Part shown: one piece after another, positions 49,895-58,666 of the stretch | Layout of the letters: each line of letters opens with the position of its first letter | How positions within the stretch are numbered: the first letter of the stretch is position 1 | Source: Flavobacterium sp. | Lineage (GTDB): Bacteria > Bacteroidota > Bacteroidia > Flavobacteriales > Flavobacteriaceae | Direction of reading: 5' to 3' | NCBI RefSeq assembly: GCF_039595935.1 | Contig: NZ_JBCNKR010000006.1 | Span: 2,762,001 to 2,826,000, forward strand | DNA: 64,000 nucleotides | Position numbers and translations under genes: made by a program | The notes under the pieces: generated by a model | What the model was told of the DNA's origin: nothing | What the model saw: only the letters and a program-made list of their open reading frames with translations | Database searches by the model: none

Positions 49895-51658
49895 TTATTT
49901 CTGGTAACCGCCAAAATATTTCACCGGAGACCAATCTGGTATTACAGCAGGAATTTCAGGATTCAGGTCTTTATATTCCGCGGAAGCGTAAACAACTTTA
50001 CCATTTACAACCGTTAAAACCGATTCGATTTTTCGGATATCATCTGGTTTCAACGAAAAATAATCATCAGAAATAATCGCTAAATCAGCATACATTCCTT
50101 TTACCAGCTTTCCTTTTTCTTTTTCTTCACCAGAAAACCAGGCACTTCCGGAAGTATATAATTGCAAAGCCGTGAATTTATCCAAAACCTGATCTTTTGG
50201 CCAGAACTGCATTCCGCCTATTGTTTTTCCGGTTAAAAGCCAATGCAATGACATCCACGGATTGTAGGTTGAAATTCGGGTAGCATCGGTTCCCATACCA
50301 ACCGGAATTCCTAATTCGAGCATTTTTTTGATAGGAGGCAATTGCGTTTTTGGCGCTCCGTATAGTTTGTTGTATAATTCTCCCTGATAATACATTCTAA
50401 ACTGTACTGCAATTCCGCCACCTAACTTTTTAACACGTTCCAGTTCAGATGGTGTTATAGTTTCAGCATGATCGAAAAACCATCGCAATCCGTTAAACGG
50501 AATTTCTTTATTCACTTTTTCAAAAACATTCAGCATTCTGTCGATAGATTCGCCGTAAGTCGCATGAAGTCTGAAAGGCCATTTGTTTTTAGCCAATAAT
50601 CGAATAATGGGTTCTAAATCCGTTTCCATTTCATCAGATAAAACAATTCTCGGCTCAAGGAAATTTTCAAAGTCAGCAGCAGAAGCCACAATGTTTTCTC
50701 CGGCGCCTTCTTCAACATAACCATTTGGCACTATCAGATTATCGTTTTTGTTGATTTGAGTTGTCGCAACCCATTTTTCATAATCTTGTAATTCTTTGCC
50801 TTTTTGCTGTGCAAATAAGTAGTACGAAATTCTTAGACTCAGTTTGTTTTGCTTCGCCAGTTCTAAAGAAGTCACATAATCAGCAGGAAAGTTTTGACTT
50901 CCGCCCGCAGCGTCAATTATACTCGTAAGTCCGAAACGATTGAGTTCACGATTAAACTGCATCGAACTGTTGATGCGCTCTTCCGGTGTTAATTTGGTAG
51001 TTAATCCCAAAGTGGTGTAAATCGCTTTTGGCGTTTCTTTGGCATACATTAAACCTGTTAAGTTTCCGTTAGCATCTTGTTCTAAAAGACTTCCTTCGTA
51101 TTTGGTGTCTTTGGTATATTTTAAAACTTCGATCCCTTTTTTGTTCAGGAAAGCTTTTCCATATAAATACGTAATAAAAACAGGTTTATCAGGAACTGCA
51201 GCGTTGATTTCATCAATTGTAGGCTGTCGTTTTTCTTCAAACTGAAATTCGTTCCATCCGCCAATAACTTTAATCCAAACACCATCTGGCGTTCTGGCGG
51301 CTTGTTCTTTCAGCATTTCCATGGCACGTTTTAAGGTTTTTACGCCGTCCCATCGCAATTCTGAATTGTAATTCAAACCTTCGCGAATCACGTGCATGTG
51401 GCTGTCATTCAATCCCGGAATTACCGTTTTCCCTTTGGCATCAATTAATTTGGTTTCCGAAGATTTATAAGAAGCCAAAATATTTTTTTCAGACCCGGTG
51501 TCCAGAATAATTCCGTCTTTTATTGCAATTGCCTGAACAAACTCTCCTTGTTTCTGCATTGTTGCAATTTTTCCGTTGTAGATAATCAAGTCTGCCTTTT
51601 GCTGCGCTTTAGACAAAAGCGCAGTAAAAAACAGAAAAAATAGAATTAACCTTTTCAT
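49895..51658 (-). CDS. Secreted amidohydrolase (YtcJ-like)
   Basis: A 587-residue exported metal-dependent hydrolase (signal peptide ends LLSKAQQ). The metal-binding HxH motif is DSHMHV (His87, His89), followed by WFDHAETITP, and VGMGTDATRIS, which carries the catalytic Asp region. The N-terminal IIYNGKIATM and C-terminal LAIISDDYFSLKPDDIRKIE form the small beta-domain. YtcJ-type enzymes hydrolyse amides or carbamates of diverse compounds. It begins eight bases before the end of the upstream gene's spacer, clearly cotranscribed with the alpha/beta hydrolase. Confidence 0.87.
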   Translation of the reverse strand: MKRLILFFLFFTALLSKAQQKADLIIYNGKIATMQKQGEFVQAIAIKDGIILDTGSEKNILASYKSSETKLIDAKGKTVIPGLNDSHMHVIREGLNYNSELRWDGVKTLKRAMEMLKEQAARTPDGVWIKVIGGWNEFQFEEKRQPTIDEINAAVPDKPVFITYLYGKAFLNKKGIEVLKYTKDTKYEGSLLEQDANGNLTGLMYAKETPKAIYTTLGLTTKLTPEERINSSMQFNRELNRFGLTSIIDAAGGSQNFPADYVTSLELAKQNKLSLRISYYLFAQQKGKELQDYEKWVATTQINKNDNLIVPNGYVEEGAGENIVASAADFENFLEPRIVLSDEMETDLEPIIRLLAKNKWPFRLHATYGESIDRMLNVFEKVNKEIPFNGLRWFFDHAETITPSELERVKKLGGGIAVQFRMYYQGELYNKLYGAPKTQLPPIKKMLELGIPVGMGTDATRISTYNPWMSLHWLLTGKTIGGMQFWPKDQVLDKFTALQLYTSGSAWFSGEEKEKGKLVKGMYADLAIISDDYFSLKPDDIRKIESVLTVVNGKVVYASAEYKDLNPEIPAVIPDWSPVKYFGGYQK

Positions 51659-51666
51659 GATTATTG

Positions 51667-52686
51667 TTATTTAGCCAAAAAGAAGGCTAGTAAATCTTTT
51701 TGTACTTGTGCCGTATTTTCCTGAACCAGCCAGTGTCCGGCACCTGCAATTTTAGACTCAGAAACATTTTCAGCAACCAATTTAGAATGATCTTTAAGGA
51801 AAGCAGCCGCGAAATATTCTCCGCCCATTGCCAATAATGGCATTTTTAGTTTTTTCTTAGCAAAAACTAAATTATCTTTTCCGTCCTGATCAAATGCGCC
51901 AAACCATTTAAAAGCAGCAGTTGTTCCACCTTCAGTAGCATAAGCTCTGATAAATTCTGCAGATTCTTCGGCAGTAAAAGGATCTTTTACGTGACCTACA
52001 ACTGGCCAGAAATTCGTTAAGAATTCTTTTTCTTTTCCTTTTACAATATCTCCGGAAGCTGGCCATGCAAAAAATCCAAACCACCATGCAGATCCTTTCA
52101 CATTAGACCAAACTGGCTCAATTCCTGGTAAAAGTGCATCCATTAAAGCGACTTTTTTTACACTGTCGCCATATTGTGCAGCATAAGCGTAAGCAACCAT
52201 CAATCCGATATCGTGTCCTGCCAGATTGATATTTTTATATCCAAGCTGATTTACCAGTTCGTGAATATCAGACGCCATAGTTTTTTTATCGTAACCGCTT
52301 TCTGGTTTATCAGATTCGCCAACGCCTCGTAAATCTGGAGCGATAACGGTAAAATGTTTTGATAATTCAGGCAGTAAACGATTCCACATGTACCAGTTTT
52401 GTCCAAATCCGTGAACTAAAACCAGCGGATCGCCCTGACCGCCAATTACGTAATGAATTTTAATTCCGTTTACGGTTGCTGTGGCGTGTTTAAAATTTGC
52501 CGGAGGGTTTGCCGGTGCTGCTTGTGCCGCTTCTGTTGGTGCGCCAGGTTGTGGTTCTGCAGCAGGAGTTTCTTCTGCTTTTTTATTGCAGGAAATTAAA
52601 GTCAATAGTAAGATTGCAAAAGCAAAAAATTGAGCCGTTTTGCTCTTAAAGTTTAAAAATGCCCTGTTTAATAAATTCGTTTTCAT
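51667..52686 (-). CDS. Alpha/beta hydrolase lipoprotein, epoxide hydrolase-like
   Basis: A 339-residue lipoprotein (LLTLISC, Cys33) with an Ala/Pro/Glu-rich linker (36-66). The hydrolase domain has HGFGQNW (92-98), VIAPDLRGVGESDKP and the nucleophile elbow GHDIG with Asp159. An aspartate nucleophile marks epoxide hydrolases and haloalkane/haloacetate dehalogenases; the last His is in GAGHWLVQE. Presumably anchored in the periplasm or on the surface. It follows the upstream hydrolase gene by 38 bp. Confidence 0.86.
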   Translation of the reverse strand: MKTNLLNRAFLNFKSKTAQFFAFAILLLTLISCNKKAEETPAAEPQPGAPTEAAQAAPANPPANFKHATATVNGIKIHYVIGGQGDPLVLVHGFGQNWYMWNRLLPELSKHFTVIAPDLRGVGESDKPESGYDKKTMASDIHELVNQLGYKNINLAGHDIGLMVAYAYAAQYGDSVKKVALMDALLPGIEPVWSNVKGSAWWFGFFAWPASGDIVKGKEKEFLTNFWPVVGHVKDPFTAEESAEFIRAYATEGGTTAAFKWFGAFDQDGKDNLVFAKKKLKMPLLAMGGEYFAAAFLKDHSKLVAENVSESKIAGAGHWLVQENTAQVQKDLLAFFLAK

Positions 52687-52724
52687 GATTTTAAAATTTT
52701 AATTAGTTAAAAAATAATTGGTTA

Positions 52725-53522
52725 TTATGAATTTTGAGCCGGAAGTTTTTCGATCCAGTTCTGGATAAAAAGAGCGATTTCCTGCCAGCCCGGCTGATTT
52801 AATACAAAGTGATTTCTCTCTGTAAAAACCTTGTAATCGGTTATAGAGTTTTTATCTGAGTATTTTTTGTAATTGGAATAGTTAAGTGATTCGGGAATAG
52901 TATGATCTATTGATCCGGCAATTAGTAATAAAGGTTTATGCGGTGCATGAAAATCTACTCTTGCTGCAGAAGTTATGGTATCGCGAACAATTAATTTAGA
53001 TTCCGGAATTGCAAAATCGCAATAGGCTTTTTCCTGCCATTCTTCGGGCATTCCGTTTGTAAAAGCGTATTGCCACTGACCAAAACTCATCATAAATGTT
53101 TTTTTAGTCGAAGTAAAAAAGCCAAGCGGTCCCCATCCGGCTTTTAAAAAAGAGAATTTAAAAGTCATAATTCCCTGTGGCGGAACAGAATGTATGGCGA
53201 TTGCAGAAGCGGCAAGATTACGCTGTAAAAGTATTTGAGCAATGAGCCCGCCAATTGAATGGCCAATTATAATAGGTTTTTGAGGCAGATTTGCAGCAAT
53301 ATTTTCAAAATAAGCTGTTAATTCCGTTAATCTTAATCCGGCGACTTGAGGATCCGGATGGCGTTCGCGAAGCACTTCAACCGGAGCATCTTTGTAAGGC
53401 CATGAAGGAGCCAGAGTTTTGAAGCCTTTGCTCTCAAAAAAAACTTTCCATTCATCCCAGCATTTATTACTCACAAATGCACCTGTTATAAAAAGTATTG
53501 TAGTAGGGTTTTCAGTCAGCAT
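52725..53522 (-). CDS. Alpha/beta hydrolase with serine nucleophile
   Basis: A 265-residue cytoplasmic protein without signal peptide. The nucleophile elbow is IIGHSIGGLIAQ (Ser89), the acid is probably in LIAGSIDHTIP and the last His in ERNHFVLN. It belongs to the alpha/beta hydrolase 6 type, with esterase-like chemistry. It is the first gene of the minus-strand hydrolase group and carries the only long upstream region, so the main promoter is probably at about 53530-53680. Confidence 0.83.
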   Translation of the reverse strand: MLTENPTTILFITGAFVSNKCWDEWKVFFESKGFKTLAPSWPYKDAPVEVLRERHPDPQVAGLRLTELTAYFENIAANLPQKPIIIGHSIGGLIAQILLQRNLAASAIAIHSVPPQGIMTFKFSFLKAGWGPLGFFTSTKKTFMMSFGQWQYAFTNGMPEEWQEKAYCDFAIPESKLIVRDTITSAARVDFHAPHKPLLLIAGSIDHTIPESLNYSNYKKYSDKNSITDYKVFTERNHFVLNQPGWQEIALFIQNWIEKLPAQNS

Positions 53523-53683
53523 AATTACCTATTTTAATGTTATGCCAAACTGTAAACTAAAACCGAACCTTTTTTGTAAGTTATTGATTTTTAGTTAATT
53601 ATAAATTAATGCCAATTTCAAACAAACTATATTTCGTCGGACAACGAAAAATTAGCAACGTAATACCGTTTTTTGAGTTAAGA

Positions 53684-53762
53684 GTTAAGAGTTATGAGTT
53701 TTGAGTTATGAATTATGAATTATGAATTATGAATTATCAATTATCGATTATCAATTATCAAT
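53684..53762. repeat. Degenerate heptanucleotide array
   Basis: Units of TTAAGAG, TTATGAG, TTATGAA (four times) and TTATCAA/TTATCGA follow one another up to the edge of a nested-repeat element. Confidence 0.7.
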
Positions 53763-53766
53763 TGCC

Positions 53767-53912
53767 TGTGCCGTTAGGCACTGAATATCGGTAGAAACAT
53801 AAATGTCAATAAATTAGCGTGCCGTAGGTACACAAAAAAATTGCGTACCTACGGCACGCAAAGGAATTTCGAATATATTTTGGGCTACCGATATTCAGTG
53901 CCTAACGGCACA
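53767..53912. repeat. Nested inverted-repeat element, family 2 (REP/REPIN-like)
   Basis: Outer arms 53767-53794 and 53885-53912 are perfect 28-bp complements (TGTGCCGTTAGGCACTGAAT then ATCGGTAG at the left). Inner arms GCGTGCCGTAGGTAC (53817-53831) and GTACCTACGGCACGC (53845-53859) are also perfect. Layout, TCGGTAGAAA motif and CCGTAGG core match family 1, although sequence is otherwise different. Confidence 0.88.
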
Positions 53913-53929
53913 AGAAATAGATAACTCAT

Positions 53930-54040
53930 AGTCAACCATAAACAATCAATCATCAACTACCAACATTAACTACCAACATTAACCACCAACACAAACCACC
54001 AACAATAAACCATCAACAATTAACCATCAACCATTAACAA
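53930..54040. repeat. Degenerate AACCATCAACA/AACTACCAACATT array
   Basis: Imperfect tandem units such as AACTACCAACATTA, AACCACCAACA, AACCATCAACAATT. It borders the nested element on its right side and ends at the stop codon of the sigma-54 regulator. Confidence 0.65.
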
Positions 54041-55984
54041 TTAAAAATGGCTTCTCTTAATACCAAGTTTTTGCATTCTGGAGGCAAGCGTAGTAGGTGG
54101 AAGCCCAAGAATTTCTGATGCTCCGCCGACGCCTCTGATTCTTCCGTTGCATTTCTCCAGGACGTTGATAATATGTTCTCTTTCGTTTTCCTGAATCGTT
54201 TTAAAAAACCATTCATTAGACGAATTATTTACTTTTATTTCATCTAAAGCAGGAAGCGGAATATGTTCAATAGTATCTGTTTTTGCCAAAAGAACACTTC
54301 TCTCGATAAGATTTTCAAGTTCGCGAATGTTTCCCGGCCATTGATACGATAAAAGGCTTTTGAGAGCACTTTCGGCAATTTCTTTTACATTTTTCCCCGT
54401 TTTAGAACTATATACAGCAATAAAATGACGAGCCAGAAGACCAATATCTTCCTTTCGTTCGCGCAGCGGCGGAAGCTGAATAGGAAAAACATTCAGTCTG
54501 TAATATAAATCAAGGCGGAAACGACCGTCGGCAACTTCTTTTTCAAGATTGCAATTGGTTGCCGCAATGATGCGAACGTTTACTTTTATGGGAAGATTAC
54601 CTCCAACACGTTCAATTTCTTTTTCCTGAATGGCACGCAGAAGTTTTGCCTGCATTTCCAGCGGCATATCGCCAATTTCATCTAAAAATAAAGTACCGTT
54701 GTGTGCTTGTTCAAATTTACCAATTCGTCTTTCGGCGGCACCTGTAAAAGCTCCTTTTTCATGTCCGAATAACTCAGACTCAATAAGACTTGGCGGCAGG
54801 GCAGAACAGTTAATTTTTACAAAAGGCTCTTCTTTTCTATTCGAAAGCTGCTGAATGCTGTGAGCGATGCTTTCTTTTCCTGTACCGCTTTCTCCGGTAA
54901 TTAAAACGGTGGTATCGGCTGGCGCAACTTGTAATATATGATCGAACAATCGTAACAGCATGGGACTTTTGCCCACAATAGATTCAAAACCTGATACTTT
55001 TGTGTTTTTGGTTTGAGATACCGATGAACTATTTTTTTTGTCCAATTTTTTATCATGGCTGATTAAATTTTCAATCGCAAATATCAAAGGTTCCTGAAGT
55101 CTCTCACAGAGCGTTAAATGATTTTTATTGTAATTATTAGGCTGTCTGCTGAAAAAAGACAAATAAAGTCCGCCTTTTTCACTAATAGACAAAGGAACAG
55201 GAAGCATCAGATTGGACTTCATATTCATTGAGGTCGCAATCATTTTTTTGATAGGTGTTTTATCGCAGATTTTTATAAAATCTTCATCGTTATAAAAAGT
55301 AGCTTCTGTTTCAACCTGGCTTTTGTTTCGTAATTCGTTTATTTCAGATTCTTTTAAAGCCGTAATATTTTGTAATTCTTCAATTCCAATTTTTTGATAT
55401 TCATGCAAACCCGTTCTGGCATAACCTAAAACCCGGCTCGACAATTTATCATCGATATAAAAAACAGCCATTACAAGATCAAAAGAAATCAAAGACTGTA
55501 AAGAAGTTATAATGGAAAGAACTCTGTCATCCCAAGTACCTTTTTTAGTTATTATTGTTTTTAATTGTTTTTGAAATAAAAGTTCTTTTCTGATTGAAGA
55601 TTCAATGCCGTGTTCCTGATGATATTCGGCAATCTCGATAGTAACCAATAAATCTTTTTCCCGAAATGGTTTCACCAAAAAACCATAGGGATGCGTTGAT
55701 TTCGCTTTATTGAGAACTTCTTCATTAGAATTAGCAGAAAGATAAATAAAAGGAATGTTGTCTTCTTTTAATATTTCGGCAAGATCAATACCGGTTTCTT
55801 TTCCCGAAAGAAAAATATCCAGCAGAACCAATTCAGGTTTTTGCAGCGAAATGTAAAATTTTGCATCAGATACTGATCGCGCCATCCCTATTATGGTATG
55901 CCCGGCTTTTTTCAGCATTAACCGCAAATGATTTGCCTCAACAAACTGATCTTCAACAATAAGTATTTTTAGTGGTTTTGCCAT
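54041..55984 (-). CDS. Sigma-54-dependent response regulator (REC-GAF-AAA+-HTH)
   Basis: A 647-residue NtrC-type activator. A receiver domain (1-120) has phospho-accepting Asp56 (ELVLLDIFLS) and Lys in LVKPF. A GAF-like middle (about 150-310) follows. The AAA+ domain has Walker A GESGTGKE (364-371), the sigma-54 contact loop GAFTGA (411-416) and Walker B TLFLDEIGDM (431-440). The C-terminal Fis-type helix-turn-helix includes GGASEILGLPPTTLASRMQK. It starts 11 bp after the kinase gene. It probably opens sigma-54 promoters, perhaps that of the hydrolase operon. Confidence 0.92.
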   Translation of the reverse strand: MAKPLKILIVEDQFVEANHLRLMLKKAGHTIIGMARSVSDAKFYISLQKPELVLLDIFLSGKETGIDLAEILKEDNIPFIYLSANSNEEVLNKAKSTHPYGFLVKPFREKDLLVTIEIAEYHQEHGIESSIRKELLFQKQLKTIITKKGTWDDRVLSIITSLQSLISFDLVMAVFYIDDKLSSRVLGYARTGLHEYQKIGIEELQNITALKESEINELRNKSQVETEATFYNDEDFIKICDKTPIKKMIATSMNMKSNLMLPVPLSISEKGGLYLSFFSRQPNNYNKNHLTLCERLQEPLIFAIENLISHDKKLDKKNSSSVSQTKNTKVSGFESIVGKSPMLLRLFDHILQVAPADTTVLITGESGTGKESIAHSIQQLSNRKEEPFVKINCSALPPSLIESELFGHEKGAFTGAAERRIGKFEQAHNGTLFLDEIGDMPLEMQAKLLRAIQEKEIERVGGNLPIKVNVRIIAATNCNLEKEVADGRFRLDLYYRLNVFPIQLPPLRERKEDIGLLARHFIAVYSSKTGKNVKEIAESALKSLLSYQWPGNIRELENLIERSVLLAKTDTIEHIPLPALDEIKVNNSSNEWFFKTIQENEREHIINVLEKCNGRIRGVGGASEILGLPPTTLASRMQKLGIKRSHF

Positions 55985-55995
55985 TTTACATTTAA

Positions 55996-57630
55996 TTAAT
56001 GAGAATAATTTTCATTGAAAAGGAATTTCAAAGTTATTTTGGTTCCGTTTGAATTCGCAATTAAAAACTCCCCGTCAATATCGGCAGAAAGTCCGTACAT
56101 CAATTTTATTCCTAATGAAGGGTTATTGTAAGGGTCAAAATCGGGTGGAAGTCCAATACCATTATCGTGAATAATCAGGATATATTTATCGTCTTCAACT
56201 GCTTTAAGTGAAATATTGATTATGCCGTTTTTTTGATTCGGAAAGGCATATTTAATAGCATTTGTAACGGCTTCGTTAAAAATAAGTCCAATTGGAATTG
56301 AATGTGACAAAGGAAGATTAAAACTGTCTATATCTAAAAGAAACCGGATTGAACTTCTGATTTCGAATGAATCTTTCAGATATTCCGTTAATTCGAAAAT
56401 ATAAGATGGCATATCAATAATAGATAAACTCTCAGACTGATATAATTTTTGATGAATTAACGACATGGCCTGAATCCTGTTCTGGCTGTCATTTATGGCC
56501 TGAACAGCTTCTTCATTTTTTAAAAACTCTGTCTGGCTTGCCAATAATCCCACAACCATATGAAGGTTGTTTTTTATTCTATGGTGTATCTCTCTCAACA
56601 GCCATTCTTTTTCAACAACAAGATCCTCAAGAGCTTTATTTTTTTTATTAATCTCTTCTTGCTGGGCTTTTAATGCGTTATTTGTTTTTTTCTTAAACGC
56701 ATAACTTTTGTATAATAATCCTAAAATTATAAGTAAAAGCACCAGGAAAGTGATCATTGAATTTCGCAGTAAAGCCTCATTTTTAAGCTTTGCCTGCTGT
56801 ATGAGTGTTTCGTTTTTAAGTTTGAGGAAATCCTTTTCCTTTTTATCTGTTTTGTAAAGAATATCTAATCTCGACGAAATAGGGTAAATGTTTTTTACCT
56901 CCAGATTGGCAGCCTTATAAAATGACTCGGCTTTTTTGAGTGCATTAAGTGAATTATGAAAATCTGAATTAGAAAAATAGAGTTCACTTATTTCTCGGTA
57001 ACAATCTCCGGATCTTTTATTATTTCCTATGGCTTCAAATAAAGCGGCGGCATTAAAAATAGGGATAAATCTATCGTGAAGCGGTGCATTGGTTCGCATT
57101 TTTGCAGACCAAACCATAACCCAGGATTCTGCCAGATCATTCACATCATCGGTTTGAGTTAATAATTTTATGGCATTTCTGGCGCAGGTTTCAATCATGG
57201 CGTTATTATTTTTTAGCTCATAAACCATGGCCAGCTGAAGATAACATTTACCGGCATAAATAACAGAATGTAATGACTGACTGAGACTAAGAGCCTGATT
57301 GGCATAAATAAGCGCCTTGTCCAGTGTTTTTGGATTGTTATATGAAAGCTCATACCAGTCGCTGAGTTTCAGCAGCACTTTTATTTTATAGATGTTTTTG
57401 CCTAGTTGATTTAATGAAGCTTCTGCTTTTTTTACTTCAAAATCTGTAAAACCCGGTTCTTCAAAATAAGTAATACGCGAACGATTAAAAACGACAGGAC
57501 TGGTCTTGTAAATATGATTTTTATTGATTGTTTCAATTTTTTTATCCGTTCTGGAATCCAATGCATCTGCGTCTCCAAATGCTAATAAAACAAGGAGAAA
57601 CAAAATTATTTTGTGTCTATTGGAAATCAT
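55996..57630 (-). CDS. HisKA_2-type sensor histidine kinase with helical repeat domain
   Basis: A 544-residue protein with a signal-like N-terminus (IILFLLVLLAFGDADA), a periplasmic TPR-like helical domain (about 65-285), one membrane segment (291-307), a coiled coil and a cytoplasmic kinase. The phosphorylation motif is LREIHHRIKNNLHMVVGLLA (His349/His350), typical of HisKA_2; the ATP-binding domain shows IGLIFNEAVTNAIKYAFPNQ and DNGIGLP. Partner regulator is the next gene (11-bp gap). The signal is unknown. Confidence 0.9.
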   Translation of the reverse strand: MISNRHKIILFLLVLLAFGDADALDSRTDKKIETINKNHIYKTSPVVFNRSRITYFEEPGFTDFEVKKAEASLNQLGKNIYKIKVLLKLSDWYELSYNNPKTLDKALIYANQALSLSQSLHSVIYAGKCYLQLAMVYELKNNNAMIETCARNAIKLLTQTDDVNDLAESWVMVWSAKMRTNAPLHDRFIPIFNAAALFEAIGNNKRSGDCYREISELYFSNSDFHNSLNALKKAESFYKAANLEVKNIYPISSRLDILYKTDKKEKDFLKLKNETLIQQAKLKNEALLRNSMITFLVLLLIILGLLYKSYAFKKKTNNALKAQQEEINKKNKALEDLVVEKEWLLREIHHRIKNNLHMVVGLLASQTEFLKNEEAVQAINDSQNRIQAMSLIHQKLYQSESLSIIDMPSYIFELTEYLKDSFEIRSSIRFLLDIDSFNLPLSHSIPIGLIFNEAVTNAIKYAFPNQKNGIINISLKAVEDDKYILIIHDNGIGLPPDFDPYNNPSLGIKLMYGLSADIDGEFLIANSNGTKITLKFLFNENYSH

Positions 57631-57835
57631 TTTCGTAAGGATTAAACTGGCTATACGAAGGTATTGATAATTATGAATTTAAATTTAAAATATTCAAAAA
57701 TTGAATACCAACGATATTTCGTCGTTTTTTAACTCCAGCGCAGCAAATTCGATGTTAATTTTACAGTTTTTCTTTTGATTATAAGAAAATAACTATTTTT
57801 TTAAATTGAGTTTATTTTATAAACCTTTTTTGTAT

Positions 57836-57860
57836 TAATTTTGTTTAGACCAATTCTAAA
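57836..57860 (+). promoter_or_regulatory. -7 element with overlapping TTTAGA-N5-TCTAAA operator
   Basis: TAATTTTG (57836-57843) is directly followed by TTTAGACCAATTCTAAA (57844-57860), a palindrome with 6-bp arms covering the likely transcription start. The same arms and spacing recur at 58638-58654. A repressor bound here would block transcription; such boxes in flavobacteria are, as I recall, iron-linked. Confidence 0.65.
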
Positions 57861-57868
57861 TAATAAAA

Positions 57869-58495
57869 ATGAAAAATTTCCTTATTGCCGATTCTGAAAA
57901 CCTGCACATAATTGGATTGAGGCACATACTTAAAAAGTTAGTAAAAGCACTTAACTTGAAAGTTGTAAATTCAAGAGAAGAGTTGTTTAAGTATTTGGAT
58001 AAATATGAAGTAGAATGTTTGATTGTTGATCCCAATAATATTTTTTTGTTTTATGATGATGATTTAAAGGTTATTAAAACAAAGTTTCCTAAATGCAAAA
58101 TCATAATCCTTTCGTATTTTAAGAACAAACAAACTATAAACAGTTTCTTAAAAGATAATATAAATGGTTTTATATCAAAAGATTGCGAAGAGCAGACGAT
58201 TTACAATGCTTTATATAAAATTCAGCAAGGAGAACGTTATTTATGCCCAAAAACGTTGAACACACTTATTGATGTTTTTTCTTTACCCGCACCCGAAAGT
58301 GATGAAAAACTAACTTTAAGAGAGTTTGAAATTCTCAAACAAATTGCCAAAGGAAATAATGGGAAAAAAATCGCATCGCAGCTTTTTATCAGCATTCATA
58401 CTTTCAGGACGCACCGGAAGAATATCATGAAAAAAACAGGCAGACACACGACTCCTGAGCTTATTTTGTATGCTTTAGAAAATAAAATAAAGTGA
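57869..58495 (+). CDS. LuxR family response regulator
   Basis: A 208-residue regulator with an atypical receiver domain (1-125; possible phospho-site Asp in LIVDPNNIF and Lys in GFISKD, but the N-terminal acidic pair is reduced to IADSEN) and a LuxR/GerE helix-turn-helix (about 140-205; LTLREFEILKQIAKGNNGKK and ASQLFISIHTFRTHRKNI). No kinase is adjacent on this strand. Its promoter carries the same palindrome as the siderophore operon, so it probably belongs to the same regulon. Confidence 0.87.
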   Translation: MKNFLIADSENLHIIGLRHILKKLVKALNLKVVNSREELFKYLDKYEVECLIVDPNNIFLFYDDDLKVIKTKFPKCKIIILSYFKNKQTINSFLKDNINGFISKDCEEQTIYNALYKIQQGERYLCPKTLNTLIDVFSLPAPESDEKLTLREFEILKQIAKGNNGKKIASQLFISIHTFRTHRKNIMKKTGRHTTPELILYALENKIK

Positions 58496-58594
58496 ATTCT
58501 TATATATTACTATTTTTTTTTGATCTATTTCCTACTATAAATGAGGTATATTTTCTACCTCAATTATAGAAATGTTTTTCACTTTTTTATGGTA

Positions 58595-58654
58595 TTGATT
58601 TAATTTTCGTACAAATCTACATTTGTCAAAATTATTCTTTAGAACTAATCTAAA
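58595..58654 (+). promoter_or_regulatory. Promoter and TTTAGA-N5-TCTAAA operator of the siderophore operon
   Basis: TTG (58595-58597) and TACATTTG (58618-58625) are spaced by 20 bp. TTTAGAACTAATCTAAA (58638-58654) covers the initial transcribed region, 13 bp before the start codon. It matches the box at 57844-57860 in arms and spacing. Confidence 0.7.
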
Positions 58655-58666
58655 TAAATACCACAA

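Noticed and set aside
53650..53670. Possible sigma-54 promoter before the hydrolase operon (minus strand CGGTATTACGTTGC)
   Set aside because: GG and GC are 9 bp apart instead of 10 and the -24 box matches poorly.
53684..53762. CRISPR-like reading of the TTATGAA repeats
   Set aside because: Units are seven bases, contiguous and degenerate, with no spacers and no cas genes.
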